NCBI GenBank assembly: GCA_028871815.1
Contig: JAGWMJ010000007.1
Location: 155,288-219,287 of the forward strand
DNA length: 64,000 nucleotides
Source of the DNA: Armatimonadota bacterium
GTDB lineage: Bacteria > Armatimonadota > Chthonomonadetes > Chthonomonadales > Chthonomonadaceae
Reading direction: 5' to 3'
Shown here piece after piece: positions 27,553-35,861 of the stretch. The number at the start of each line of letters is the position of its first letter. Within the stretch, counting starts at the first letter, position 1. Under the pieces are notes generated by a model. It ran no database searches and was not told the origin of the DNA. It saw nothing but the letters and a program-made list of their open reading frames with translations. Position numbers and translations under genes: made by a program.

Positions 27553-28419
27553 TTAGTTCACTTTGGCCAGGGTTATGCCGACGACCTTGTTGTTGACCAG
27601 TTGGAAAACGAGCACGGTATTGCCGCCATAGGGCAGTGTGAGACGTGCGCCTTCGCGCACTCCGTCGCCGCTCCATCCGTACTTTTTGAGCACAAGCCCG
27701 AGCGACGAGCCGAGGCCCACACCCTGCCTTGTTTTGCCGCCGCCGGTCCAGCCATATTCCTGGATCTGAACGACACGGCCATTTGAGTTAAACAGGAACG
27801 AATAGTGGCGGCCGGCTCGGACGAAGTGGTACCACCAGGTGGTTACGGCGCTCTCTGCCGCGGCAGCGGATCCAACACTTGCGCCGGCGTTCAGGCCCAT
27901 GCCAACTGGCGTGCCACTGAAAGGTGATGCGCCGCCGCCGGCGCCCAAAAATCCCGGTAATCCGCCCGCTTTGCCGCCGGATGGCATACTCATGGGTCCG
28001 GACATGCCTCCGAGACCTCGCGGCATACTCATTGGGCCAGACATGCCGCCCAGGCTGCCCATGCCGCCACGAGGCCCACCGACACCGATGCTCCCCATGG
28101 TGCCGCCCATCTGCTTCTTCATGCCGAACATGCCGCCGCCACCGAGCGGCGATGCACCGCCGAACCCGGGTGAACCGAAGCCTGTGTTTGTGGCTTGTGT
28201 GGCAGGCTGTCCCTGGTTGGGCAACTGGGGCTGGCCCGCCTGGATTTCGCCCGGTTGGCCAAATCGATGGAGCACCTCCTTGAAGGTGCTGTTCAAATGG
28301 ATACCGAGCAGGCTGACTTCCGGAGCTGGAAGGCCCGGCCGCGCTTGCGCCGCTTGAGCAACAAGTAGCAGAGCCAAACCGCCGCCTGTGATGGTAAGAG
28401 TGGCGCGAGACTTGCGCAT
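27553..28419 (-). CDS. Secreted Gly/Met-rich protein with BamE-like halves (paralogue 2)
   Basis: 288 residues; signal peptide core GGGLALLLVAQAAQA. It shares with its downstream neighbour LLGIHLNSTFKEVLHRFGQP, a Gly/Met/Pro-rich linker (GGMSGPMSMPRGLGGM, repeated), WWYHFVRAGRHYSFLFNSNG, TRQGVGLGSSLGLVLKKYGW and LVNNKVVGITLAKVN. GGAGGAAAGC precedes the ATG. The pair arose by tandem duplication and then diverged mainly in the linker. The cell-surface role is unknown. Confidence 0.78.
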   Translation of the reverse strand: MRKSRATLTITGGGLALLLVAQAAQARPGLPAPEVSLLGIHLNSTFKEVLHRFGQPGEIQAGQPQLPNQGQPATQATNTGFGSPGFGGASPLGGGGMFGMKKQMGGTMGSIGVGGPRGGMGSLGGMSGPMSMPRGLGGMSGPMSMPSGGKAGGLPGFLGAGGGASPFSGTPVGMGLNAGASVGSAAAAESAVTTWWYHFVRAGRHYSFLFNSNGRVVQIQEYGWTGGGKTRQGVGLGSSLGLVLKKYGWSGDGVREGARLTLPYGGNTVLVFQLVNNKVVGITLAKVN

Positions 28420-28609
28420 GCTTTCCTCCCAGCCGGCCGGCGTATTGCGCCGACCGGAAACCAGTCGAGATTGATCAAACCTCAGTTTGGACGGAGCCTT
28501 CCGTCATTGGGTTCACGCGGCGCGACCGGTCACGTGTGCTTTACACACGCGAAGATGCGAATCCTGCAGCCGCACGACACAGAATGGTGTTCATTGTACC
28601 ACGTCGTTC

Positions 28610-30427
28610 CTACTCGGCCCGGCGCGAGTTGGTGATGGCGGCGCGGGTCGCCAGAGCTCGCGCGCTCGGAGAGGCGCTCTGCAGCCGCCGGCTCAGTTCG
28701 GCGATGGTAACAAACCGGTACCCGCGGGCTCGCAGGCCCGAGACAATCCGTGGCAGAGCTTCCACGGTGCTCAGTTTGCCGTTGTGAAGCAGCAGGATCG
28801 AGCCGGGCCTCACTCTCTTGAGCACGGCATCGGCGACCGCCCGCGAGCTTATACTCTCGTACTCAAATGCGTCTACCGTCCAGAACGTTGGCGTCAACCC
28901 CTCGCCGCGAACCAGTGAATCGATCCTGTCGTTCCAGTCGCCGCCCGGTGGCCGCATGTATTGCGGGATCTGCCCCGTATCCAGGGCAACGGCGGCCTGA
29001 GTACGCAAAAGCTCCTGCCTGGCGCGCATCGGAGAAAGCGTCGTGAGATCGGGATGTGTGAACGTATGGTTTGCCAACTCCATCCCGTCCGCTGCAATCA
29101 GCCGCGTTAGCGCCAGATTCTCCACGACGTGGCGGCCAATTACAAAGAATGTGGCCGGAACGTGTTCGCGCACCAGTGTGGCCAGAAGCGGTTCGGTGAG
29201 GCCGGGTTTGGGGCCATCATCAAATGTGAGGGCAACCAGTTTAGGAGTTGGCAGTCCGCCCCACACGTCGGCCATCCCCTCCGCCGCAATGCCGATGGCG
29301 CGCATGGCCTTACGCGCGGGCGCGTAATCGGGCCGGAGGGCGAGGGATCGTAGAAACTGAGCTCCGGCTGCTCGGCGGTCGCCGCTGGTGAGTTGCCATG
29401 CTCCGAGCCGCCACGAGCAAACGCAGCAACTCGGCATCGGCGTAAGCAGCTTCCAGATACCTGCACGCGCGCCGGCCAATGCCGCTGTATCCCGCGAGCC
29501 GGCGGTAAGCCGACGCGCGTTCAGCACTTGAATCGTGCGGGATGTCGACAGTATCTCGGTCCCCTGAGCGTCTTCCACCACTATGACAACCTTGTGAGGT
29601 CCGTTGGGAACGGTGGTTGTGTCCCACTCATAGTCGAAGGGCGATACATTGACCAGGCCGGCCGACGAGCCATCGATTTGATACGTTACGTAGGCTGTCT
29701 CCGACGGCGGTTGATCGGGCTGCAGCCGCACAGTTCCAGACACCGAAGTGCCCGCTCGAGCCACGCCTAGCGGTCGCTCCATCGGTAACACAGGGGCCTC
29801 GATGGGCGACGCGCGATCAAACGTCATCAGGGGAGCGGCCGGCTCTTGCAGTCCCAAGCCGGGATACTGATCAAGAGCCGCACTCATAGAAGCCTCCGCT
29901 GCCGCGATGTGACGTGCAGTCGCCTGCTCCATCGCCTGTACCGCCAACAGCGCGGGCCCGCCCGGCGCGGCGCCGATTGGCGGATTGGCGCCATTCAACC
30001 ACGCCAGGTAGGCACGCGCCGTTTCGATTGCCGTCTTATCTCCACCAGCGGCAAGCGCATGTGCAAAGCTGGTCACCGCTCCGGCGTTGCTGTGAAGCGC
30101 TATTTGGCAGATACCGAGGCCGTACCAAGCCAGTGCGTCATGCGGGCGCGCTGCAGTGACACCCTGAAAATCGGCCATCGCACTGGCCGTATCACCGCTC
30201 AGCAGCTCGTCGGCAGCTGCCAGCAAGCGGAATGTCGGTTCTGCCGGCGCCGCCAGCAGCGCTCTTTGCGTTAGCGATTCGGCCTGGGCTGATCTACCGG
30301 CTATCAGCAGTTGTACAGCCTTAAGCGCGTCTTGAGACGGCGTTTGCGCCAGCGTAGACCCGACCGACAACACAGTTCCGCCGATAGTCAAAAGCGTGAA
30401 CGCGGATCGGCGCCAGCGGGCTCTCAT
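28610..30427 (-). CDS. Exported TPR protein with NodB polysaccharide deacetylase domain
   Basis: 605 residues; signal peptide ending TLA-Q. Residues 30-145 are TPR-like, about 225-305 look like an Ig-like/bacterial cadherin-type module (TYQIDGSSAGLVNVSPFDYEWDT), about 315-380 another TPR pair, and 395-590 the NodB deacetylase: TFDDGPK at 401-407 with the catalytic Asp pair, NHTFTHPDL metal-binding His pair, and YMRPPGG. It would remove N-acetyl groups from peptidoglycan or an exopolysaccharide. Residues 323-344 (Cys/Trp-rich) appear to be out of frame: the neighbouring frame encodes YLEAAYADAELLRLLVAARS, a good TPR helix, so two compensating indels near 29461 and 29398 are likely. Confidence 0.85.
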   Translation of the reverse strand: MRARWRRSAFTLLTIGGTVLSVGSTLAQTPSQDALKAVQLLIAGRSAQAESLTQRALLAAPAEPTFRLLAAADELLSGDTASAMADFQGVTAARPHDALAWYGLGICQIALHSNAGAVTSFAHALAAGGDKTAIETARAYLAWLNGANPPIGAAPGGPALLAVQAMEQATARHIAAAEASMSAALDQYPGLGLQEPAAPLMTFDRASPIEAPVLPMERPLGVARAGTSVSGTVRLQPDQPPSETAYVTYQIDGSSAGLVNVSPFDYEWDTTTVPNGPHKVVIVVEDAQGTEILSTSRTIQVLNARRLTAGSRDTAALAGARAGIWKLLTPMPSCCVCSWRLGAWQLTSGDRRAAGAQFLRSLALRPDYAPARKAMRAIGIAAEGMADVWGGLPTPKLVALTFDDGPKPGLTEPLLATLVREHVPATFFVIGRHVVENLALTRLIAADGMELANHTFTHPDLTTLSPMRARQELLRTQAAVALDTGQIPQYMRPPGGDWNDRIDSLVRGEGLTPTFWTVDAFEYESISSRAVADAVLKRVRPGSILLLHNGKLSTVEALPRIVSGLRARGYRFVTIAELSRRLQSASPSARALATRAAITNSRRAE

Positions 30428-30990
30428 GGCAAGGCCGCGCGCAGCGCCTCCAGCAGCTCTGACGCATGGATGAGCGCACTGGCAGTACCCGCCGCATAGG
30501 CCCGCTCAGCCGCGATAGACCTGCCGCCGCCGGCGATCTCCGAGCGGTACAGTGCGTCAAGCCGCCGAGAATCGTGTTCCAACCCCTGCGCGGCGGTTGT
30601 TGCGGATGCCCACTGAGAGAGATTTGCGGCACTGGTTATGTGCGGCTTTACCGGCATCACCAAGCACTTGGTAGCTCGGGCGGCACTTTGAATAAGTCGC
30701 TGCCACAGCGCCTGGCGCTTTTGCCAGACTGCAGGCGCCTCTTTCGGCAGCTTGCCGGCCATCCTAAGGCAGTACGCTTCGATCGGTTCTCCGGGCATGC
30801 GAGCATGCGGATCATCCACCAGGGAGCGGTGCAGTTGATCCAGCGCGGCCGCCATTTCGTTCACGCGGTGCTGCGTTATGATGGGACAAGGCGCTTGCGC
30901 ACACGCGAAAGCGCCGGTGAGCACCAACGCCATGACCAGCACGGCGTCGCGTCCACGCCGGAAAGATGTAAGCCCTAAGGGCGATGACAT
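30424..30990 (-). CDS. Exported helical protein of unknown function
   Basis: 188 residues with a signal peptide (RGRDAVLVMALVLTGAFACAQA). Mature part is alpha-helical (MAAALDQLHRSLVDDPHARM, WQKRQALWQRLIQSAAR, ELLEALRAALP) with three Cys. No family is recognised. Its stop overlaps the start of the deacetylase gene as ATGA, so the two are translationally coupled and may act together at the cell wall. The start ATG at 30990 has AAGGA directly in front, too close to be ideal. Confidence 0.65.
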   Translation of the reverse strand: MSSPLGLTSFRRGRDAVLVMALVLTGAFACAQAPCPIITQHRVNEMAAALDQLHRSLVDDPHARMPGEPIEAYCLRMAGKLPKEAPAVWQKRQALWQRLIQSAARATKCLVMPVKPHITSAANLSQWASATTAAQGLEHDSRRLDALYRSEIAGGGRSIAAERAYAAGTASALIHASELLEALRAALP

Positions 30991-31137
30991 TCCTTCAGAA
31001 TTCAAGACAAGCAAAACCTGCACGATATCCCACAGCAATTGGCAACGGTATGTGCAGTATACCGCTCACTGCACCGCCGGTACCGCGTCAATTGAGTGGC
31101 CAACCCTGGCAATTTCGCGGCCGTGAGGTTACAATCG

Positions 31138-31168
31138 TTACAAAATGCTGGCTAGTTTCTGCTAGAAT
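31138..31168 (+). promoter_or_regulatory. Possible promoter of the citrate synthase gene
   Basis: TTACAA (31138-31143) and TAGAAT (31163-31168) with a 19-base spacer, 55 bases before the ATG at 31224. The spacing is longer than ideal. Confidence 0.4.
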
Positions 31169-31223
31169 CCTGTTTTGGATACCGTTGCGATGCGGGTCAC
31201 TTTTGCAAACGAGGCTCCGATTT

Positions 31224-32384
31224 ATGAATGCTGGTTCAAGTGGATTGCGCGGTGTTGTTGTTGGTGACTCCACGATTTGTGATGTGCATGCAAGCGGCGA
31301 CCTGTTCTACCGTGGGTACAACATCCACGACCTGGCCGACAATGCAACTTTTGAGGAGACGGTGTTTCTGCTGTGGAATGGCATGCTGCCCACGCGGGGG
31401 GAGCTTGCCGGATTCCGGACAGCGCTTGCGATGGAAGCAGCGCTGCCGGCCGGCCTGCTGGACGTGTTGCCTGCCCTCCATAAGGAGTGCTCCGCCATGG
31501 ACGCACTTCGAACGATGGTGTCTGCGCTTGCGACATACGACCCGGATGCCAACAAGAACTCCGAGACCGCCAACCGGCGGAAGGCCCTACGTCTGCAGGC
31601 TAAGATGCCAACTATGGTGGCGGCGATCGAGCGCTGGATGCAGGGCAAGCCACCCGTAGCTCCGAGGGCCGAACTGGGGCTGGCCGCCAACTTCCTCTGG
31701 ATGCTTTTTGGAACAGAGGCCGATCCCGTGTTTGTACGCGCCATGGATGTAGACTTTACTCTCCATGCCGATCACGAGCTCAACGCCTCTACATTCGCCG
31801 CTCGGGTTACCGTAGCCACACATGCCGATATTTACTCCGGAGCCGTAAGCGGCATCGGCGCCTTGAGTGGAGCGCGGCACGGCGGTGCAGCAGAAGAGAC
31901 GATGCGCATGCTGTTGGAAATCGGCGACGTGGAGAACGTGGATGGGTGGGTGACCGAGAAGCTGTCCGGAGAGAAGCGGTCGGCCGTGCCCGGATTCGGC
32001 CATGCCGTTTACCGCGCGCCGGATCCGCGGGCACGCCATCTGCACGGAATGAGTGCCGAATTGGCGGATAGTCTCGGCGATAGGCGCTGGCTGAACATGG
32101 CCGAGGCCGCGGAGGCCGTGGTGGATGCGCTGAGCAACACCCCGGAGAGGATGGCCGCCGGCAAGCAGCCGATCTACGCGAATGTAGACTGCTTCTCGGC
32201 ATTGTGCTACCACCAGATGGGGCTGCCGATGCGGCTCTTTACGCCGATCTTTGCGATCAGCCGTACGGCCGGCTGGTGCGCCCATATGATGGAGCAGTAC
32301 CAACCCGATCAGAAGATCATCTGGCCACGCTCTGAGTATGTTGGCGCCCGAAACCTGACGTGGACACCCATTGAGGATCGCTAG
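31224..32384 (+). CDS. gltA: Citrate synthase
   Basis: 386 residues. Condenses acetyl-CoA and oxaloacetate at the entry of the TCA cycle; short type typical of Gram-positive and many other bacteria. GDLFYRGYNIHDLAD at the N-terminus, LHADHELNASTFAARV with a catalytic His, SGARHGGAAEE with the oxaloacetate His, VPGFGHAVYRAPDPRA and NVDCFSALCYHQMGLP with the catalytic Asp are all present. A longer open frame reaches back to 30984, but only the ATG at 31224 (GAGG ten bases upstream) gives a normal N-terminus. Could also act as 2-methylcitrate synthase; motifs do not separate the two. Confidence 0.94.
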   Translation: MNAGSSGLRGVVVGDSTICDVHASGDLFYRGYNIHDLADNATFEETVFLLWNGMLPTRGELAGFRTALAMEAALPAGLLDVLPALHKECSAMDALRTMVSALATYDPDANKNSETANRRKALRLQAKMPTMVAAIERWMQGKPPVAPRAELGLAANFLWMLFGTEADPVFVRAMDVDFTLHADHELNASTFAARVTVATHADIYSGAVSGIGALSGARHGGAAEETMRMLLEIGDVENVDGWVTEKLSGEKRSAVPGFGHAVYRAPDPRARHLHGMSAELADSLGDRRWLNMAEAAEAVVDALSNTPERMAAGKQPIYANVDCFSALCYHQMGLPMRLFTPIFAISRTAGWCAHMMEQYQPDQKIIWPRSEYVGARNLTWTPIEDR

Positions 32385-32412
32385 TCACGGGACGTAGCGA
32401 TAGCATATCGTC

Positions 32413-32751
32413 TTGAAGAAGATTGAGGCTGTTATAAGGCCATCACGCATGGATGCCGTGCGAATCGCCCTCGGTGAGCTCGGCGTTTCGGGCATGTCGG
32501 TGTACGATGTGCGTGGTAGCGGCCGTCACGGGGGGCATCGAGAGTGGTATCTCGGTCACGAGGACGTAATCGACCTACCCATGAAGATGAAGCTTGAGAT
32601 TGTTGCGCGCGACGAGGACGCCGACGCGATCGTCGAGGCAATTATGCAGCACGCTCGAACCGGACAGGAAGGCGACGGCAAGATCTTTGTGCTGCCGATG
32701 GAGGAAGCGGTTCGGGTGCGCACGCACGAGCGTGGTGACGATGTGCTGTAG
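32413..32751 (+). CDS. P-II family signalling protein lacking Tyr51
   Basis: 112 residues, normal P-II length. MKKIEAVIRPSRMDAVRIAL, GMSVYDVRGSGRHGGHREWY, the B-loop TGQEGDGKIFVLP and VRVRTHERG match GlnB/GlnK. P-II proteins sense 2-oxoglutarate and ATP/ADP and bind partner enzymes with their T-loop. Tyr46 is kept, but residue 51, the uridylylation tyrosine of enteric GlnB, is Asp. It starts at TTG, 28 bases after citrate synthase, with no amtB or glnA nearby, which is unusual; control of carbon flow at the TCA entry is a possible role. Confidence 0.9.
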   Translation: MKKIEAVIRPSRMDAVRIALGELGVSGMSVYDVRGSGRHGGHREWYLGHEDVIDLPMKMKLEIVARDEDADAIVEAIMQHARTGQEGDGKIFVLPMEEAVRVRTHERGDDVL

Positions 32752-32815
32752 CGTCTTGATCCGCTGATGAGCCACCGTGGCGGACCCAACGGGGAATGAG
32801 CCGGCGCTCTACTTG

Positions 32816-33244
32816 CTATTTGGTGTAGCCAGCAGCTACCGTTTTGTGCGGCTGCAAAGGCACGTTCGTCGGCGTTGTACCGTGCCGCTTGTTATCGACG
32901 TTCGATGCTGACGCGCGGCTGTCGGCCGAGCGTTCGCCATTCTTGCCGGGCCGGACCGCATGCCGGGTCATGGTTCCGGACGAAGCGACGAGCTTGCCGC
33001 GGTGCGCGTCCTGCTTCATCAGAATGGTTGGGTGCGGCAGATACGACCATGCCACAGCGCCGACCAGAACGACGGCCGCCGCCATCAGGAAATAGAACGG
33101 CGCTCGGGGAGATAACGTGGTGTCTTCCGCCCGGTCCCTCATCCGCGAGAACATGCCGCGCTTCTTTGGCGCTGCGTCACCCCAAATGGGATCGTTTTGA
33201 CCCCAGATCGGGTCTTCCTTATCGGGCTTGAATACCATCGGCAT
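32816..33244 (-). CDS. Single-pass membrane protein of unknown function
   Basis: 142 residues. N-terminal acidic segment with a duplicated motif DPIWGQNDPIWG, then a basic stretch, one transmembrane helix (FYFLMAAAVVLVGAVAWSYL, about 51-70), and a Ser/Thr/Arg-rich outer tail. No family recognised. Convergent with the P-II gene and 38 bases upstream of the prepilin gene on the same strand, so it may be part of the same unit as that gene in reverse order only by chance. Confidence 0.6.
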   Translation of the reverse strand: MPMVFKPDKEDPIWGQNDPIWGDAAPKKRGMFSRMRDRAEDTTLSPRAPFYFLMAAAVVLVGAVAWSYLPHPTILMKQDAHRGKLVASSGTMTRHAVRPGKNGERSADSRASASNVDNKRHGTTPTNVPLQPHKTVAAGYTK

Positions 33245-33282
33245 GGCTTAGCCCTCCCTGGCTGCCTGCCCGTGACAGGTGA

Positions 33283-34179
33283 TCACGGCACGTGTAGATT
33301 GCCCAACTGCTTGCAGTTGTTGGGATCGTTGGTGCCGTCGTAGTCACTGATGTACGTACATGGATCCGGCACGACCTGATTGGTTTGACCCACAAACGTA
33401 CCTGGTGTTACCTGATCGTTCAGTGTGACCAACGAAGTCTGATAGTGATACCACTTCGCGTGTGAATCGCAGTAGACCAGATTTGCTCCGGCGGTGTGTC
33501 GTGGCCAGTTCTGCTTGCGCACGGTATTGCACGTTCCGGTGCGGTCAAGGCTCAGATCCGGCAGTCCCAAACCAGCCGGTACCGTATCCACGGTGTCGCC
33601 GAGCAGTATCAGCTGTGAGGGTGATGCCATCGATGCCTCGGCGATACCGTTCATCGAGGGATTGCGGTAGTAAGCGGTGTAGGCCATACCGTTAAAATCA
33701 AACTCATATGGCGTCATATCCGGATAGTCGGCCGGCGCCTGGCGGGTGAGCCCTGTGTCGTCGTCCCATGCAAGGCCGGTGTTGTAACCGTACCCCCAGT
33801 TGTACGCCTGCCCAGTCGGGTTGTTGACGTGACCGGGAAGAAAGTCCGCGTTGTTGCAGGCGGTTGCCAGCGAGGTCATGGCGACGCGGTAAGAGGGGCA
33901 CAACATCACGTCGAAGTTCTTCACGTAGGGCTGCACATACCATTCGAAATCGCCGGGAAAACCGTACGACCATGAGGTAACGGTGGTGTCGTCGTAATCC
34001 TGCCAGTACATGATGTGCGCCATTGCCAATTGGCTGCAGTTGGACAGGCACGAGATGGAGCGAGCCTTCTCGCGTGCCTGCGAAAAGACCGGAAAGAGGA
34101 TCGAGGCAAGTATAGCGATGATGGCTATAACTACCAATAGCTCGATCAGTGTGAAACCGGTCGCTTTTGCGGCCTTCAT
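33283..34179 (-). CDS. Type IV prepilin-like protein (DUF1559-type)
   Basis: 298 residues. Prepilin peptidase motif: short basic leader then [15 protein letters not shown], followed by [18 protein letters not shown], a wording typical of Armatimonadota. The C-terminal H-X9-DG element of this family is changed to H-X9-DS ([14 protein letters not shown]). The mature part is Tyr/Asp/Asn-rich and probably displayed on a surface fibre or secretion pseudopilus. The ATG at 34179 has AAGGAGAA in front, five bases away; strong promoter at 34317-34345. Confidence 0.9.
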   Translation of the reverse strand: MKAAKATGFTLIELLVVIAIIAILASILFPVFSQAREKARSISCLSNCSQLAMAHIMYWQDYDDTTVTSWSYGFPGDFEWYVQPYVKNFDVMLCPSYRVAMTSLATACNNADFLPGHVNNPTGQAYNWGYGYNTGLAWDDDTGLTRQAPADYPDMTPYEFDFNGMAYTAYYRNPSMNGIAEASMASPSQLILLGDTVDTVPAGLGLPDLSLDRTGTCNTVRKQNWPRHTAGANLVYCDSHAKWYHYQTSLVTLNDQVTPGTFVGQTNQVVPDPCTYISDYDGTNDPNNCKQLGNLHVP

Positions 34180-34316
34180 GTAAATTCTCCTTCTACTCAT
34201 CAAACGTGGCGGACGCACGATCCAGGCCGTCGAAACCGAAAAGCACAACCGAATACAAACCTAAGACGCGACCAACTGCGCGCGCGTGCATAACTCAAGC
34301 CAAATTATCCGCATTC

Positions 34317-34345
34317 AGTATAGTTTGTTTTGTGTGAAGTTGCAA
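34317..34345 (-). promoter_or_regulatory. Strong sigma70-type promoter of the prepilin gene
   Basis: TTGCAA (34345-34340) and TATACT (34322-34317) with a 17-base spacer on the minus strand; leader of about 130 bases to the prepilin ATG. The spacer and flanks are AT-rich compared with the genome. Confidence 0.7.
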
Positions 34346-34384
34346 GCAAATCCTGCAGGTGCTGCACGGTTACGGCGGAAGGCT

Positions 34385-34924
34385 CTACCGGATTGCGCCA
34401 CGGCATAAGGCGAGCACGCGCTGCGCCGACTCCTCCGGTCCCTCCTTATCGGTACATACAACCAGTTCGGGGGAGACAGGCTCTTCATAGGGGTCTGTCA
34501 CGCCGGTAAATCCGGGCAGTTCGCCGGCCAGAGCCTGGCGGTACAAACCCTTTGTATCGCGGGCAATCAACGTCTCGATATCTGCGTTTACCCATACCTC
34601 CACAAACGGGCACCCCTCCGCCTCCACGCTCAGTCGTACCTCGTCACGCACCGATCGATATGGCGAGATTGCGGCCGTTATCGCTACTACGCCGTTTCGT
34701 GCCAGCACCCGGGCTACCCAGCCGATTCGCCGGATGTTGGTATCCCGGTCCTCTTTTGAGAAACCCAGGCCCTTGGAGAGGTTGGTCCGAATCTCGTCGC
34801 CGTCCAGTACCTCAACGCGGAGGTTTTCCTTCCGGAGCGCGTTAGCAATAAGATTTGCCAACGTCGATTTGCCCGCCCCAGAAAGCCCCGTGAACCAGAG
34901 GACCAAACCGAGCGATTCTGCCAT
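34385..34924 (-). CDS. cysC: Adenylylsulfate kinase
   Basis: 179 residues. Phosphorylates APS to PAPS. Walker [10 protein letters not shown] (13-21), [44 protein letters not shown] and [24 protein letters not shown] are all typical. GGGAGG precedes the ATG at 34924. No cysD, cysN or cysH nearby, so PAPS here may serve sulfation rather than assimilatory reduction. Divergent from an Rrf2-type regulator gene. Confidence 0.94.
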   Translation of the reverse strand: MAESLGLVLWFTGLSGAGKSTLANLIANALRKENLRVEVLDGDEIRTNLSKGLGFSKEDRDTNIRRIGWVARVLARNGVVAITAAISPYRSVRDEVRLSVEAEGCPFVEVWVNADIETLIARDTKGLYRQALAGELPGFTGVTDPYEEPVSPELVVCTDKEGPEESAQRVLALCRGAIR

Positions 34925-35113
34925 AGAGCCTCCCAAATGCCTGACGTCGCCGCGCTGGTTTTTCGGCCCGGCGCCGATGGTCCATCATACCCGGCTTGAA
35001 CGGCCCGTGCGCGACACCGCCTTCCAGGTTTCGGGTACCCTCCTACATATGGACGCATATATCTACAATTCAAACTGCAGGGCCGGCCGACGCGTAAAGG
35101 TACGCAGCGCAAC

Positions 35114-35563
35114 GTGATTTCTCAAACCGCAGAGTACGCATTGCGCGCCGTTGTGCATCTTGCCCAATTCAGCGACTCACCGCAAACCACCGAGCAGATC
35201 GGCGCCGCTACACAAATGCCACGTCCTTACCTGGCCAAAGTACTGAACGCATTGGCCAAAGCCAGGGTCGTACGCGCCCAGCGAGGCATGCACGGCGGAT
35301 TCGCGCTGGTTCGACCAGCCAACGCGCTTTCGATCTATGAAGTAGTACAGGCCGTGGATCCACTGCACCGCATCCTGGAATGCCCGCTGGGACTTCCGGC
35401 TCATGCGGAGCAGTTGTGCCCACTCCACCGGAGCATTGATGAAGTGCTGGAACTTATGGAGCAGCGGTTTCGGTCGATCGTGATCGCCGACATCCTGCAG
35501 GATCCAGCCGGCATCATGCCACTTCGCCCAAACCCCAGCCAGGCGGAGCAGAAAACGGGCTGA
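35114..35563 (+). CDS. Rrf2-family transcriptional regulator with two of three cluster cysteines
   Basis: 149 residues, GTG start. N-terminal winged helix (MISQTAEYALRAVVHLAQF ... MPRPYLAKVLNALAKARVV), wing RGMHGGFALVRPA and dimerisation helix. IscR/NsrR proteins bind an Fe-S cluster through three Cys; here C90 and C102 (LECPLG ... QLCPLH) are kept and the middle one is missing, so a cluster with another ligand, or none, is possible. Divergent from cysC, so it may control sulfur use. Confidence 0.88.
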   Translation: MISQTAEYALRAVVHLAQFSDSPQTTEQIGAATQMPRPYLAKVLNALAKARVVRAQRGMHGGFALVRPANALSIYEVVQAVDPLHRILECPLGLPAHAEQLCPLHRSIDEVLELMEQRFRSIVIADILQDPAGIMPLRPNPSQAEQKTG

Positions 35564-35591
35564 CCTCGGGCGCCGTTGGCTAACAGGCGTG

Positions 35592-35620
35592 TTGCAAAAG
35601 CGCGGCATGGGCCGTATAAT
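35592..35620 (+). promoter_or_regulatory. Near-consensus promoter of leuS
   Basis: TTGCAA (35592-35597), 17-base spacer, TATAAT (35615-35620). It implies a leader of about 200-235 bases before leuS, long for a housekeeping gene. The leader contains a GTG-started frame of 48 codons (about 35679-35825) with several Leu codons that ends right before the leuS start region, but no T-box AGGGTGG element is visible. Confidence 0.7.
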
Positions 35621-35861
35621 GGGCGGCGTGGGGCGTGAGTTGGGCAGGTATTGACGCATTTGCGCGCCTCCGAATGCGGTGAACGACCCGCTCCTCAATC
35701 GACCCCTTCCCCGGCTGCCGGGATCCACTGCCGTACGCGCCGGCGCTCGGTTAGTGACGCGGCCGGTTTATGCGCTCTCAACCCGGCAGCCGCAACACGC
35801 GCGCCGGTCTGTTTGTTATCTATAGCGTGTGGCGCAAATCCAGGACGACGGCCAGAGCAAG

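Noticed and set aside
26283..27596. A 437-codon plus-strand frame
   Set aside because: Antisense to the Gly-rich paralogue; Cys/Arg/His-rich content shows it is a shadow of a high-GC gene.
35627..35861. T-box riboswitch before leuS
   Set aside because: No AGGGTGGNACC element or specifier loop can be found in the leader.
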